DNA from: Anaerolineae bacterium
GTDB taxonomy: Bacteria > Chloroflexota > Anaerolineae > J102
Direction: 5' to 3'
Assembly: GCA_026992375.1 (NCBI GenBank)
Contig: JALXAF010000211.1
Location: 1-6,551, forward strand
DNA: 6,551 bases
A program made the position numbers and the translations under genes. This document shows, in pieces, positions 1-5,770 of the stretch (positions within the stretch are counted from its first letter, which is position 1; every line of letters begins with the position of its first letter). Below the pieces are notes generated by a model. The model was not told where the DNA came from and searched no databases. It saw nothing but the letters and a program-made list of their open reading frames with translations.

Positions 1-942
1 CACGCGCATCTCATAACTCAAACGCTCGTCCCCCGCGGTCGCCTCTTGCAACAGGGCCTCGATGCGGGCGGCCAGGGCGTCGGGGTCCTGGCCCGGAATA
101 AGACGAAAGTCGAGAACCACCTCGGTCGCGCGAGGCATGACATTGTTCTGAGGCTCGCCCTGCCCCCGCGGGGGCGAAAGCAGAATGGTGGGGGTGATGC
201 TGGGTTGTCCCAGATGAGGATACGTTCCATGCCGAGCGATCTCCTCGGCCTCCAGCGCCTCGACCTGCGTGAGGAAACGGGCCATGGGATACGCGCTATT
301 CTTGCCCGTGAGAGGCATGGCGCCATGCGCCATCACCCCGTAGACGAAAGCGTGAATCCACATGACGCCCTTTTGAGCGATGCAAAGATGATTCTCCTCG
401 GGCTCGCAGATAATGGCTGCATCCACCTGATCGGCCCAGCCCTGGGCCACGAAATCCTTGACGCCGATCATCCCGCTTTCTTCATCGCAAAGAGCGCCGA
501 TGAGGATGTTTCCCTTCAGCTTCACCCCGCTCTGAACGATGGCTTTCGTGGCGATCATGGCCGCCACCAGGCCCGCCTTCATGTCGTTGGCCCCGCGGCC
601 ATAGATGCGGCCATCGTGGATTTCGGCGGCGAAAGGCGGATACGTCCACAAGTCGGGATCGCCCTCGGTGACCACATCGGTGTGGCCCTCGAACATGAGG
701 GTGGGGCCCTGATTTTGACCGTAAATGGCGATGACGTTGGGCCGTCCCGGCATCACCTCCTGAAAATGAGTCTCCAGCCCCATTTCCTGACAGCGGGCCT
801 CCACCCAGCGGGCCGCGGCCTCCTCGCCTTCACCCTGTTCGGGTCGCCACACGCTGGGAATACGAGTCAGCTCTTGCACCCAGCGGATGAGTTCGTCGTC
901 GTCGATGTGGGAAAGAACAGATTGTTCGATTGCCGTAATCAT
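1..942 (-). CDS. M20-family metallohydrolase (ArgE/DapE-like), C-terminus cut by window edge
   Basis: Translating the minus strand from the ATG at 942 gives 314 residues open to the window edge; family members usually have about 380-430. The di-zinc ligand set of M20 enzymes is visible: His87 and Asp89 in FEGHTDVV, bridging Asp120 in GRGANDMKAG, general base Glu154 and ligand Glu155 in CDEESG, and Glu180 in CEPE. The spacing His87-Asp120-Glu154 (33 and 34 residues) matches DapE and carboxypeptidase G2. His206 in AHGAMP fits the conserved His of the dimerization (lid) domain, and NNVMPRATEVVLDFRL is the usual segment returning to the catalytic domain. The last zinc-ligand His would lie beyond the window. 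The family hydrolyses amide bonds of N-acyl amino acids or peptides in the cytoplasm; the substrate (acetylornithine, succinyl-DAP, dipeptide) cannot be chosen. No signal peptide is seen. No strong Shine-Dalgarno precedes the ATG, but no other start codon lies nearby in frame. It has the same orientation as ecfT but sits 337 bp downstream of it, so it probably has its own transcription unit. Confidence 0.93.
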   Translation of the reverse strand, partial: MITAIEQSVLSHIDDDELIRWVQELTRIPSVWRPEQGEGEEAAARWVEARCQEMGLETHFQEVMPGRPNVIAIYGQNQGPTLMFEGHTDVVTEGDPDLWTYPPFAAEIHDGRIYGRGANDMKAGLVAAMIATKAIVQSGVKLKGNILIGALCDEESGMIGVKDFVAQGWADQVDAAIICEPEENHLCIAQKGVMWIHAFVYGVMAHGAMPLTGKNSAYPMARFLTQVEALEAEEIARHGTYPHLGQPSITPTILLSPPRGQGEPQNNVMPRATEVVLDFRLIPGQDPDALAARIEALLQEATAGDERLSYEMRV

Positions 943-1024
943 AATGAGGAATCCGTGTGAGTGTTTAGGGCCTGTTATGAACTTCTTAATAACTGCTAAC
1001 GTACTCGACTTTAAGCCTCAAAAA

Positions 1025-1112
1025 GCCACGAAGTCTCGAAGTTTTTCGAAGGAGGGAAGGGAAAAATAAAGAAAAATACTTCGCGCCTTTATCTTCTTCG
1101 TATCTTCGCGGC
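1025..1112. repeat. Imperfect inverted repeat built from ~8-bp CGAAG-ending units (copy B)
   Basis: The arm at 1025-1041 (GCCACGAAGTCTCGAAG) is complementary to the arm at 1096-1112 at 13 of 17 positions. Both arms read as tandem units of about 8 bp ending in CGAAG; further units (TTCGAAG, GGGAAG and, on the other side, GCGCGAAG) extend inward. The centre, around 1050-1080, is A/T- and purine-rich. The same unit architecture occurs in the second repeat at 1184-1256, so the two look like diverged copies of one family. The position just downstream of ecfT would allow a role as transcript end or RNA stabiliser, but no clear T-tract terminator is seen. Confidence 0.6.
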
Positions 1113-1183
1113 AAAAAGGGCGATTGGAATCAACCATCTTGGCAGGCGACACGAGCGACAGTTCGCCGATATGGACGAAAATT

Positions 1184-1256
1184 TCACGCAAAGCCGCAAA
1201 AGTCGCCAAGAATTCTTTGCTTCATTTTCCCTTCGCGCCTTGGCGTCTTTGCGTGA
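1184..1256. repeat. Inverted repeat with 10-bp perfect tips, built from CGCNAAG octamers (copy A)
   Basis: TCACGCAAAG at 1184-1193 is exactly reverse-complementary to CTTTGCGTGA at 1247-1256. Complementarity continues inward with mismatches and a one-base gap to about 1210 and 1231. Read on the minus strand, the 1256-side arm is three tandem octamers, ACGCAAAG, ACGCCAAG and GCGCGAAG; the opposite arm has ACGCAAAG, CCGCAAAAG and TCGCCAAG. From memory, repeats of the 'CACGCAAAGACGCAAAG' type are dispersed in intergenic DNA of many environmental bacteria; no search was run. It begins 24 bases past the ecfT stop codon, in a place where a long hairpin could protect or end the operon mRNA. Confidence 0.7.
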
Positions 1257-1279
1257 GATCTATTTTCGGAACAGTCGCT

Positions 1280-2137
1280 TCAGAAAAATATCCCGAATAT
1301 CGATGGCCAGGGAATGAACCACATAAGCAGCATGACAAGGAATGCAGCCAGGACCACCACGTAGTCGAGGCCGCGACTCTTGAGCTGAATGAAGTGGGTG
1401 CGACCGCCGCCGCCAACATAGCCGCGAGCCTCCATTGCGTAGATCAGCTCCTCGGCCCGACGAAAGGCGTTCAAAAAGAGAGGCACAATCAAAGGTAGAT
1501 AAGCCTTGGCGGCTCTATCGGGCCGCCACATGCGACGACCGCCGATATCCGCTCCACGGCTGGCCTGGGCCTTCATAATGTCCTCCATCTCTTCGGCCAG
1601 AGTGGGCACGAATCGCAGCGCCACCATAATGATGAGCGCCAGCTCGTGAGAAGGCACGCCCACGCGACGGAAGGGCCGCAGCAGGTGCTCGACGCCGTGG
1701 GTGAGTTCGGTGGTGGTGGCGGTCATGGTGATGAGACTGGTGAGGAAGACAAAGGAGATAAGACGCAGGCCGCTGAGGATGATGATGTAGAGGCTGCGTT
1801 GGGTGATGCGGAACCAGCCCAACTGGAAAAAGACATGGCCAGCGGGTTCGACTCGCCCCATAAACAAAAATTGAGTGACGAAAATGAAGATGAGGATGGG
1901 CAGTCCCAGCAAAAAGCCTCGCAGCAGATAGCGAAATTCGATGCGGGCCAGCCAGGCAATGACTAAAATGACCGCCATCATCAGAAAATTGGCCAGGATG
2001 GAGGGGGTGAAGGAAATGGCAAGGATGAGAAAAGACGCGGCCAATATCTTCGCCCGCGGATCCAGCCGGTGGATGATCGAGCCGGTGGGAATATATTGCC
2101 CAATGGTGACATTACGCAACAATTCAAAATCTTCCAT
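1280..2137 (-). CDS. ecfT: ECF transporter transmembrane component EcfT
   Basis: This 285-residue membrane protein couples the two ECF ATPases to a substrate-binding S component in the cytoplasmic membrane. The N-terminus has the family pattern GQYIPTGSIIHRLDPRAK (residues 13-30). Hydrophobic segments lie at about 31-47, 50-65, 71-95, 114-138 and 257-284. The cytosolic coupling region is well conserved: ALRFVPTLAEEMEDIMKAQ (173-191), then the first Arg-Gly coupling motif as SRG (193-195) and the second as ARG in AMEARGY (234-240). These coupling helices dock into grooves of the ATPases. Length and layout match the CbiQ/EcfT family. The ATG shares its A with the TGA stop of the upstream ATPase gene (TGATG), and a GGAGG lies nine bases before it, so translation is probably coupled. 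A cobalt/nickel-specific CbiQ is less likely, because the partner is an EcfA1-EcfA2 pair and no CbiM/CbiN is nearby. Confidence 0.95.
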   Translation of the reverse strand: MEDFELLRNVTIGQYIPTGSIIHRLDPRAKILAASFLILAISFTPSILANFLMMAVILVIAWLARIEFRYLLRGFLLGLPILIFIFVTQFLFMGRVEPAGHVFFQLGWFRITQRSLYIIILSGLRLISFVFLTSLITMTATTTELTHGVEHLLRPFRRVGVPSHELALIIMVALRFVPTLAEEMEDIMKAQASRGADIGGRRMWRPDRAAKAYLPLIVPLFLNAFRRAEELIYAMEARGYVGGGGRTHFIQLKSRGLDYVVVLAAFLVMLLMWFIPWPSIFGIFF

Positions 2138-3882
2138 CAGATCATCCCTCCCAGCAGGTGAACCGCTTCATCGAAACGGTGGATATGCGTAGCTTCGGGC
2201 GGCAGCAACCCCTCGCTGGCAAGAGATTGCATCACCTGGGTGACCACGGGCGCATTCAAGCCTTCCTCTTGCAGGCGCGCCACCTGGGCAAATATCTCCT
2301 CCGGCGCACCCTCGGCCAACACAGTGCCGCGGGCGATGACATACAGCCGATCCGCCAGTTCGGCCAGATTGTCCATGTTGTGAGAGACCATGACCAGGGT
2401 TTCGCCCTGTTCTCGCCAGGACAACAGGCGCTCGATCAGCTGGGCCCGACCTTCGGGATCCAGCCCCGCGGTGGGTTCGTCCAACACCAGCACCTCCGGC
2501 TCCAGAGCGAGGATGCCGGCCAGGGCCACGCGACGCATCTCTCCGCCGCTGAGGCTGAAAGTCATGCGATCCTTGAATTCATCAAAGCCCAGTCCCACCA
2601 CAGCCATAGCTCGTCGCACCCGTTCCCGCACCTCTTCGCGCGAGAGACCCAGGTTGCGCGGGCCAAAGGCCACATCATCTCCTACGAACCGCTCGAAAAG
2701 CTGGCGTTCTGGCTGCTGGAACACCAATCCCACCCGGCGGCGCAGAGCGCGGGCATCGGTCTTTTCGTCCCGAGTGTCCTTGTCGAAGACAAGCACCCGG
2801 CCCTCGTGAGGACGAATCAACGCGTTGGCGTGTTGGATGATGGTTGATTTGCCGCTGCCGGTGTGACCGATGACACCGAGGATCTCCCCGCGCGACACGT
2901 GCATGTTTACATGCTCGATGGCCTTCACCTCCAGCGGGGTGCCCCGCATGTAATAACGCCCTACATCTTCATAGCGGATAATGGCCCCTTGCGGAGACGA
3001 ATCAACCTTGCGGGCGTCGAGCAAAACAGGCGCATTCCCGCGCCAATGCGCTTTCAGCGCGGCTGTCAGTTCATCCAGGGTGAGCAAATCGCCGGGAAAT
3101 TGGGGGTTGATCTGGCGCAGAGTCAGGGCCAGGCGGGTGACGAGGGGCGGCTCCATGTGCAGGGCTTGCAGGGCCTCGGTCCGGATGAAAACCTCGCGCG
3201 GGCTTCCCTCCAACTGAATGCGGCCATCGGCCATGATCACGATCCGATCCGCATCTACGGCCTCCTCCATGAAGTGAGTGATGGCGACGATAGTCACCCC
3301 CTCCTCCCGGTTGAGACGATGAGCCAGCTCCAGCACCTCTTGTCGGCCGATGGGGTCCAACATGGCGGTGGATTCATCCAGCACCAGCACCTGAGGGCGC
3401 ATGGCCAGCATTCCGGCAATAGCCACCCGTTGTTTTTGGCCGCCCGAAAGACGATGGGGCGGACGATGGCGGAATTCGCTCATTCCCACCACATCCAGAG
3501 CCCAATCCACCCGCCGCACGATCTCCTCGTGAGGCAGCCCCAGATTCTCGGGGCCAAAGGCCACATCCTCTTCCACCACTGTGGCCACGATCTGGTTATC
3601 AGGCGATTGAAACACCATGCCCACCGTAGAGCGTATGGATTGCAGACGGTCTCGGTCCCGGGTGTTCCAACCATTCACCCACACGTCCCCTTCGGTGGGA
3701 ACGAGCAACGCGTTTAGGTGCTTGGCCAGGGTTGATTTACCTGATCCGTTGTGTCCCAAAATGACCACGTACTCCCCTGGCTCCACAGTCAGCTCGACGC
3801 CTTTCAGCGCCTGCACCGTTTCTTCACCCTCTCTTTGATATTGAAAATGGACGTTTTCGAGGCGCAGGATGGGTTCGCTCAC
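2137..3882 (-). CDS. ecfA1-ecfA2: Fused ECF transporter ATPase, EcfA1-EcfA2 in one chain
   Basis: This 581-residue cytosolic protein has two complete ABC ATPase domains and should power an ECF importer with EcfT. Domain 1 (about 1-240): Walker A GHNGSGKST (43-51), Q-loop Gln92 in VFQSPDNQ, signature LSGGQ (145-149), Walker B with catalytic Glu170 and His203. Domain 2 (about 301-535): Walker A GHTGSGKST (339-347), Gln389 in VFQQPERQLFE, signature LSGGE (444-448), Glu469 and His501. The PDNQ and DESTAMLDP style of the first half is EcfA1-like; the PERQLFE, MRRVA and DEPTAGLDP style of the second is EcfA2-like. Both halves keep a C-terminal tail after the ABC core (about 240-285 and 535-581), so this looks like two full genes joined. 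The GTG at 3882 is chosen because it falls four bases after the SDR stop, follows a weak AAGAG, and protein homology begins at once. A longer in-frame reading from 4065 would lie inside the SDR gene. No catalytic residue is missing. Confidence 0.94.
   Translation of the reverse strand: MSEPILRLENVHFQYQREGEETVQALKGVELTVEPGEYVVILGHNGSGKSTLAKHLNALLVPTEGDVWVNGWNTRDRDRLQSIRSTVGMVFQSPDNQIVATVVEEDVAFGPENLGLPHEEIVRRVDWALDVVGMSEFRHRPPHRLSGGQKQRVAIAGMLAMRPQVLVLDESTAMLDPIGRQEVLELAHRLNREEGVTIVAITHFMEEAVDADRIVIMADGRIQLEGSPREVFIRTEALQALHMEPPLVTRLALTLRQINPQFPGDLLTLDELTAALKAHWRGNAPVLLDARKVDSSPQGAIIRYEDVGRYYMRGTPLEVKAIEHVNMHVSRGEILGVIGHTGSGKSTIIQHANALIRPHEGRVLVFDKDTRDEKTDARALRRRVGLVFQQPERQLFERFVGDDVAFGPRNLGLSREEVRERVRRAMAVVGLGFDEFKDRMTFSLSGGEMRRVALAGILALEPEVLVLDEPTAGLDPEGRAQLIERLLSWREQGETLVMVSHNMDNLAELADRLYVIARGTVLAEGAPEEIFAQVARLQEEGLNAPVVTQVMQSLASEGLLPPEATHIHRFDEAVHLLGGMI
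2146..2152 (-). promoter_or_regulatory. Shine-Dalgarno of ecfT inside the end of the ATPase gene
   Basis: The minus strand reads GGGAGGG here, ending eight bases before the ecfT ATG at 2137 (nine bases if GGAGG is taken as the core). It lies within the last codons of the EcfA fusion gene. Together with the TGATG overlap it fixes the ecfT start and indicates coupled translation. Confidence 0.8.
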
Positions 3883-3886
3883 GGCG

Positions 3887-4678
3887 TCAGCTCTTGGGCA
3901 GCGGGGGATCGAAACGACCGTCGATGGCCAGCCAACCGCCATCCACGAAGAGGATGGTTCCGGTGACATAGGAGCTGGCGTCGGATGCGAGATAGACCAC
4001 TGCGCCCGCGATCTCATGGGGTTTGGCCCAACGCCCCAACGCGTTGCGCCGGGCGTATGCTTCATACCACGCTGGATGCTGCTTGATCTGGGCGGTGAGA
4101 GGCGTTTCCACTACGCCCGGACCGATGAGATTGGCCCGCACGCCGCGCGGGGCCAGTTCCGAAGCCAGCGTGCGCACCATTTGCAACGCGCCCGCCTTGG
4201 TCGCGGCATAAACGCCCTGGCCCGGTTCAACCACTTGCGAACGGATGCTGGAGAAGACGATGATGCTGCCCCGTCCCTGTTCGGCCATGCCTCGGGCCAC
4301 GGCCTGCGTCACCTGGAATGTGCCCTTCAGGTTGAGATTCACCACCCGATCGAACTCCTCAGACGTGTAGTCCAGCAGGGGCTTGCGCACGTTGATGCTG
4401 GGTGTCGAGACGAGGACATCCACCGGCCCGGTCTGGTCCAGTCCCCGAACGATGCTTTGGGGATCGGTGATATCCATGTGCAGGGCCTGGGCCTGAAAAC
4501 CCGCTTCCTGGATGGCGGAAGCGGTCTCCTGGGCCGCGAAAAGGTTGACATCGGCGCAGAACACGCGAGCGCCATGCGCGGCCAAAGCCTCGGCCGAAGC
4601 CTGACCAATGCCGCTGCCAGCGCCCACCACAAGCGCACGCCTCCCCGATAGATCGAACAACGATTGATAATCGAACAT
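3887..4678 (-). CDS. SDR-family (FabG-like) NAD(P)-dependent oxidoreductase
   Basis: This 263-residue protein is a classical short-chain dehydrogenase/reductase, a cytosolic Rossmann enzyme that interconverts alcohols and ketones. The cofactor loop is GAGSGIG (19-25). Asp43 at the end of beta-2 favours NAD(H) over NADP(H). Asp69 sits in the MDITD segment. The catalytic tetrad is complete: Asn116 (NLNLKG), Ser144, Tyr157 and Lys161 (YAATKAG). The C-terminus has the usual LASDASSYVTG and VDGGW patterns. The structural NNAG motif after beta-4 is replaced by STPS (91-94, followed by INVRKP). This recalls an SDR subgroup I have seen in Chloroflexota and Deinococcota; the substrate is unknown. The ATG at 4678 is chosen for its AAGGAG six bases upstream; an in-frame ATG at 4732 would fall within the promoter -10 box. 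It is the first gene of the operon with the ECF ATPase and ecfT. Confidence 0.92.
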   Translation of the reverse strand: MFDYQSLFDLSGRRALVVGAGSGIGQASAEALAAHGARVFCADVNLFAAQETASAIQEAGFQAQALHMDITDPQSIVRGLDQTGPVDVLVSTPSINVRKPLLDYTSEEFDRVVNLNLKGTFQVTQAVARGMAEQGRGSIIVFSSIRSQVVEPGQGVYAATKAGALQMVRTLASELAPRGVRANLIGPGVVETPLTAQIKQHPAWYEAYARRNALGRWAKPHEIAGAVVYLASDASSYVTGTILFVDGGWLAIDGRFDPPLPKS

Positions 4679-4684
4679 CAGTGG

Positions 4685-4690
4685 CTCCTT
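4685..4690 (-). promoter_or_regulatory. Shine-Dalgarno of the SDR gene
   Basis: The minus strand reads AAGGAG, six bases before the ATG at 4678. It decides for this start over an in-frame ATG 54 bases further upstream. Confidence 0.85.
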
Positions 4691-4731
4691 GAATGATGGC
4701 AGAAAGGACATTGTAAGAAATAATGCGCACA

Positions 4732-4760
4732 AGTATAACAGGCATCTTCTCGAACGTCAA
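4732..4760 (-). promoter_or_regulatory. Sigma70-type promoter for the SDR-ecfA-ecfT operon
   Basis: On the minus strand there is a -35 box TTGACG (4760-4755), exactly 17 bases of spacer, and a -10 box TATACT (4737-4732). Each box is 5 of 6 to consensus. Transcription should start near 4725, leaving a leader of about 47 bases before the SDR ATG. That is too short for a typical riboswitch. Confidence 0.8.
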
Positions 4761-4823
4761 TCCCGCCGCAAGGGAGTCAGCAATCTCAAATGGGTGCGTC
4801 TAAAATGAGTTGAGAACCGAGCT

Positions 4824-4841
4824 GGCGGGCGCAGGCCCGCC
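4824..4841. repeat. Perfect 7-bp GC hairpin
   Basis: GGCGGGC (4824-4830) pairs perfectly with GCCCGCC (4835-4841) around a four-base GCAG loop. No T-tract follows on the plus strand, and on the minus strand the next bases are AGCTCGG, so it is not a standard intrinsic terminator. It lies upstream of both divergent promoters. Confidence 0.6.
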
Positions 4842-4870
4842 TTCGGGACAGCGCCAACGATCTTCCTTAT

Positions 4871-4898
4871 CTCCCCCGCCCGTATCGGAGCGGTGGAG
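4871..4898. repeat. Imperfect 9-bp hairpin
   Basis: CTCCCCCGC (4871-4879) pairs with GCGGTGGAG (4890-4898) at 8 of 9 positions around a ten-base loop. CTTCC at 4862-4866 could extend the stem to the GGAAG at 4898-4902 by bulging out the bases between. Function unknown. Confidence 0.4.
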
Positions 4899-5004
4899 GA
4901 AGCAATGGAGGGGGCTATCACCGAATTATTTTGTCAATGTTCATCATTCGGCCAGTGCCTATTGAACCCTGCGGGCTGAAGGGCGCCCCGCGTGGCCCAG
5001 CCTT

Positions 5005-5039
5005 CCAACCGAAATTGGACACCTCCATTTCAAATTTGG
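5005..5039. repeat. Interrupted AT-rich inverted repeat
   Basis: CCAA (5005-5008) pairs with TTGG (5036-5039), GAAAT (5011-5015) with ATTTC (5027-5031), and GG (5017-5018) with CC (5025-5026), around an ACACCT loop. It ends 23 bases before the predicted -35 box of the 205-aa gene. It could be an operator or simply repeat debris; the sequence does not decide. Confidence 0.35.
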
Positions 5040-5062
5040 CCTGGCGAAAAGCCCAGCATCGT

Positions 5063-5091
5063 TTGGTGAGATGCGTTTTTTGGGATAGAAT
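5063..5091 (+). promoter_or_regulatory. Candidate promoter for the 205-aa gene
   Basis: The -10 box TAGAAT (5086-5091) matches 5 of 6 consensus bases and lies 17 bases after a weak -35 TTGGTG (5063-5068, 3 of 6). The predicted start near 5098 gives a leader of about 55 bases before the ATG at 5153. Confidence 0.5.
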
Positions 5092-5152
5092 GATTACATT
5101 CATCTATTAGCAGGTTTCCGCTTCCTCCCTGATTCATTCCAGGAATTCATTC

Positions 5153-5770
5153 ATGTCCCACCATCAGGATGAACTCGATGCGCTGTTCCGACGCATTGCT
5201 GATCTTTCGGACGAAAGCTTGATTTTGCTCTCGCAGTACATCAGCTTTCTCAAATGGCAGGAAGAGCAATGGCATTCGCCCGGGGAGTGGGAGGAGGCGG
5301 GGGATGACAAGGTCGCGTGGGTGTTCGATCTCATCGATCATTTTTCCCAGGCCCGGCAGGCCGCCACTGTGGATTCCGGGGGCATGGAGATTAAAGTGGC
5401 TCCCGCCAGTTGCGATGGCGTCATTCGGCCCGCCATCTGGCAGCACCCGCCGGTGAAGGGAGAGGCGGTGCTGGAGTATCAAGTGATCGCTCCCATGGAT
5501 GTGGATGTGCTGAAGATGAAATTCGCGGCGGGCGTGCGTGATGGCGCGCTGCTATCCGACGATAATCAGGTGGCTTTCCGGATTCGAGTCAATGGCCGTC
5601 TGCTGTGGACGCACCTCAAGGCTGACGCCACCTGGGACGATTTCACCATCGATCTGCCCTCGATGGCTGGACAAACCATGGTTATACAGCTCATCACCGA
5701 CGCCCTGGGCAACTCTCGCTGGAATTGGGCTGTTTGGGGTGAGCCCCAGGTGGTCGGATTACGATTGTAA
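5153..5770 (+). CDS. Protein of unknown function: helical N-terminus plus NPCBM-like beta-sandwich
   Basis: I do not recognise this 205-residue protein as a whole. Residues 1-40 look helical and amphipathic; ISFLKWQEEQ resembles short helical segments of small antitoxin-like proteins. Residues 41-75 are acidic and probably a linker. Residues 77-205 are strand-rich, with alternating segments such as AVLEYQVIAPM, QVAFRIRVNGRLLW, DFTIDLPSMAGQTMVIQLITDA and the closing GNSRWNWAVWGEPQVV. This order (an exposed-ligand clause, 'vnG..lW', 'vdLs..aG....l.l.tda', 'W..WgeP') resembles NPCBM/galactose-binding-like carbohydrate-binding folds. There is no signal peptide or membrane segment, so it should be cytosolic, which is unusual for a carbohydrate-binding domain. 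The ATG at 5153 follows AGGA by eight bases. The gene is divergent from the SDR operon and ends just before the promoter of the acyl-CoA synthetase gene. The fold is an inference from pattern, with moderate to low certainty. Confidence 0.8.
   Translation: MSHHQDELDALFRRIADLSDESLILLSQYISFLKWQEEQWHSPGEWEEAGDDKVAWVFDLIDHFSQARQAATVDSGGMEIKVAPASCDGVIRPAIWQHPPVKGEAVLEYQVIAPMDVDVLKMKFAAGVRDGALLSDDNQVAFRIRVNGRLLWTHLKADATWDDFTIDLPSMAGQTMVIQLITDALGNSRWNWAVWGEPQVVGLRL

Larger units (their letters stand above)
943..1279. other. Intergenic region with two repeat hairpins, between ecfT and the M20 gene
   Basis: No credible gene lies in these 337 bases. Positions 1025-1112 and 1184-1256 hold two imperfect inverted repeats, listed separately. 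The 70 bases between them (about 1113-1183) show nothing I recognise. The segment 943-1020 is AT-richer and would contain the M20 promoter on the minus strand. I see only weak candidates there, such as TTAAAG-17-TATTAA, and do not call one. Short ORFs on both strands here run through the repeats, lack ribosome binding sites and look spurious. Confidence 0.7.
4679..5152. other. Divergent intergenic region, SDR operon versus 205-aa gene
   Basis: This 474-bp stretch separates two divergent transcription units. It holds the SDR promoter and Shine-Dalgarno at the left, a promoter for the plus-strand gene at the right, and three imperfect hairpins between (4824-4841, 4871-4898, 5005-5039). A 61-codon minus-strand ORF (5103-4918) lacks a ribosome binding site and overlaps the right-hand promoter, so I do not call it. 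I recognise no tRNA, riboswitch or operator. Confidence 0.65.

Noticed and set aside
46..960. Long plus-strand ORF of 304 codons
   Set aside because: It is antisense to the M20 gene, which has all its family motifs; the plus-strand translation shows no domain and reflects GC-rich codon bias.
1018..1209. 63-codon minus-strand ORF in the repeat region
   Set aside because: It runs through both hairpin repeats and lacks a ribosome binding site; the translation is of the kind produced by this repeat sequence.
1184..1256. CRISPR-like repeat array
   Set aside because: The repeats are inverted and built from degenerate octamers, with no regular repeat-spacer pattern and no cas genes.
1124..1498. 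124-codon plus-strand ORF
   Set aside because: It spans repeat DNA and then runs antisense to the end of ecfT, with no recognisable domain.
2158..3717. Long plus-strand ORFs at 2158-2847 and 2863-3717
   Set aside because: Both are antisense to the EcfA fusion; the His-rich, low-complexity translations match no family.
3883..4065. N-terminal extension of the EcfA protein by 61 residues
   Set aside because: It lies wholly within the SDR gene in another frame, and homology to EcfA begins right at the GTG at 3882.
4679..4731. Riboswitch in the leader of the SDR-ECF operon
   Set aside because: ECF operons often carry vitamin riboswitches, but the predicted leader is only about 47 bases and shows no conserved aptamer pattern.
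4679..4732. Upstream ATG (4732) for the SDR gene
   Set aside because: It would start inside the -10 box, and the ATG at 4678 has an AAGGAG at ideal spacing.
4918..5103. 61-codon minus-strand ORF in the divergent intergenic region
   Set aside because: There is no Shine-Dalgarno, it overlaps the plus-strand promoter, and no domain is visible.
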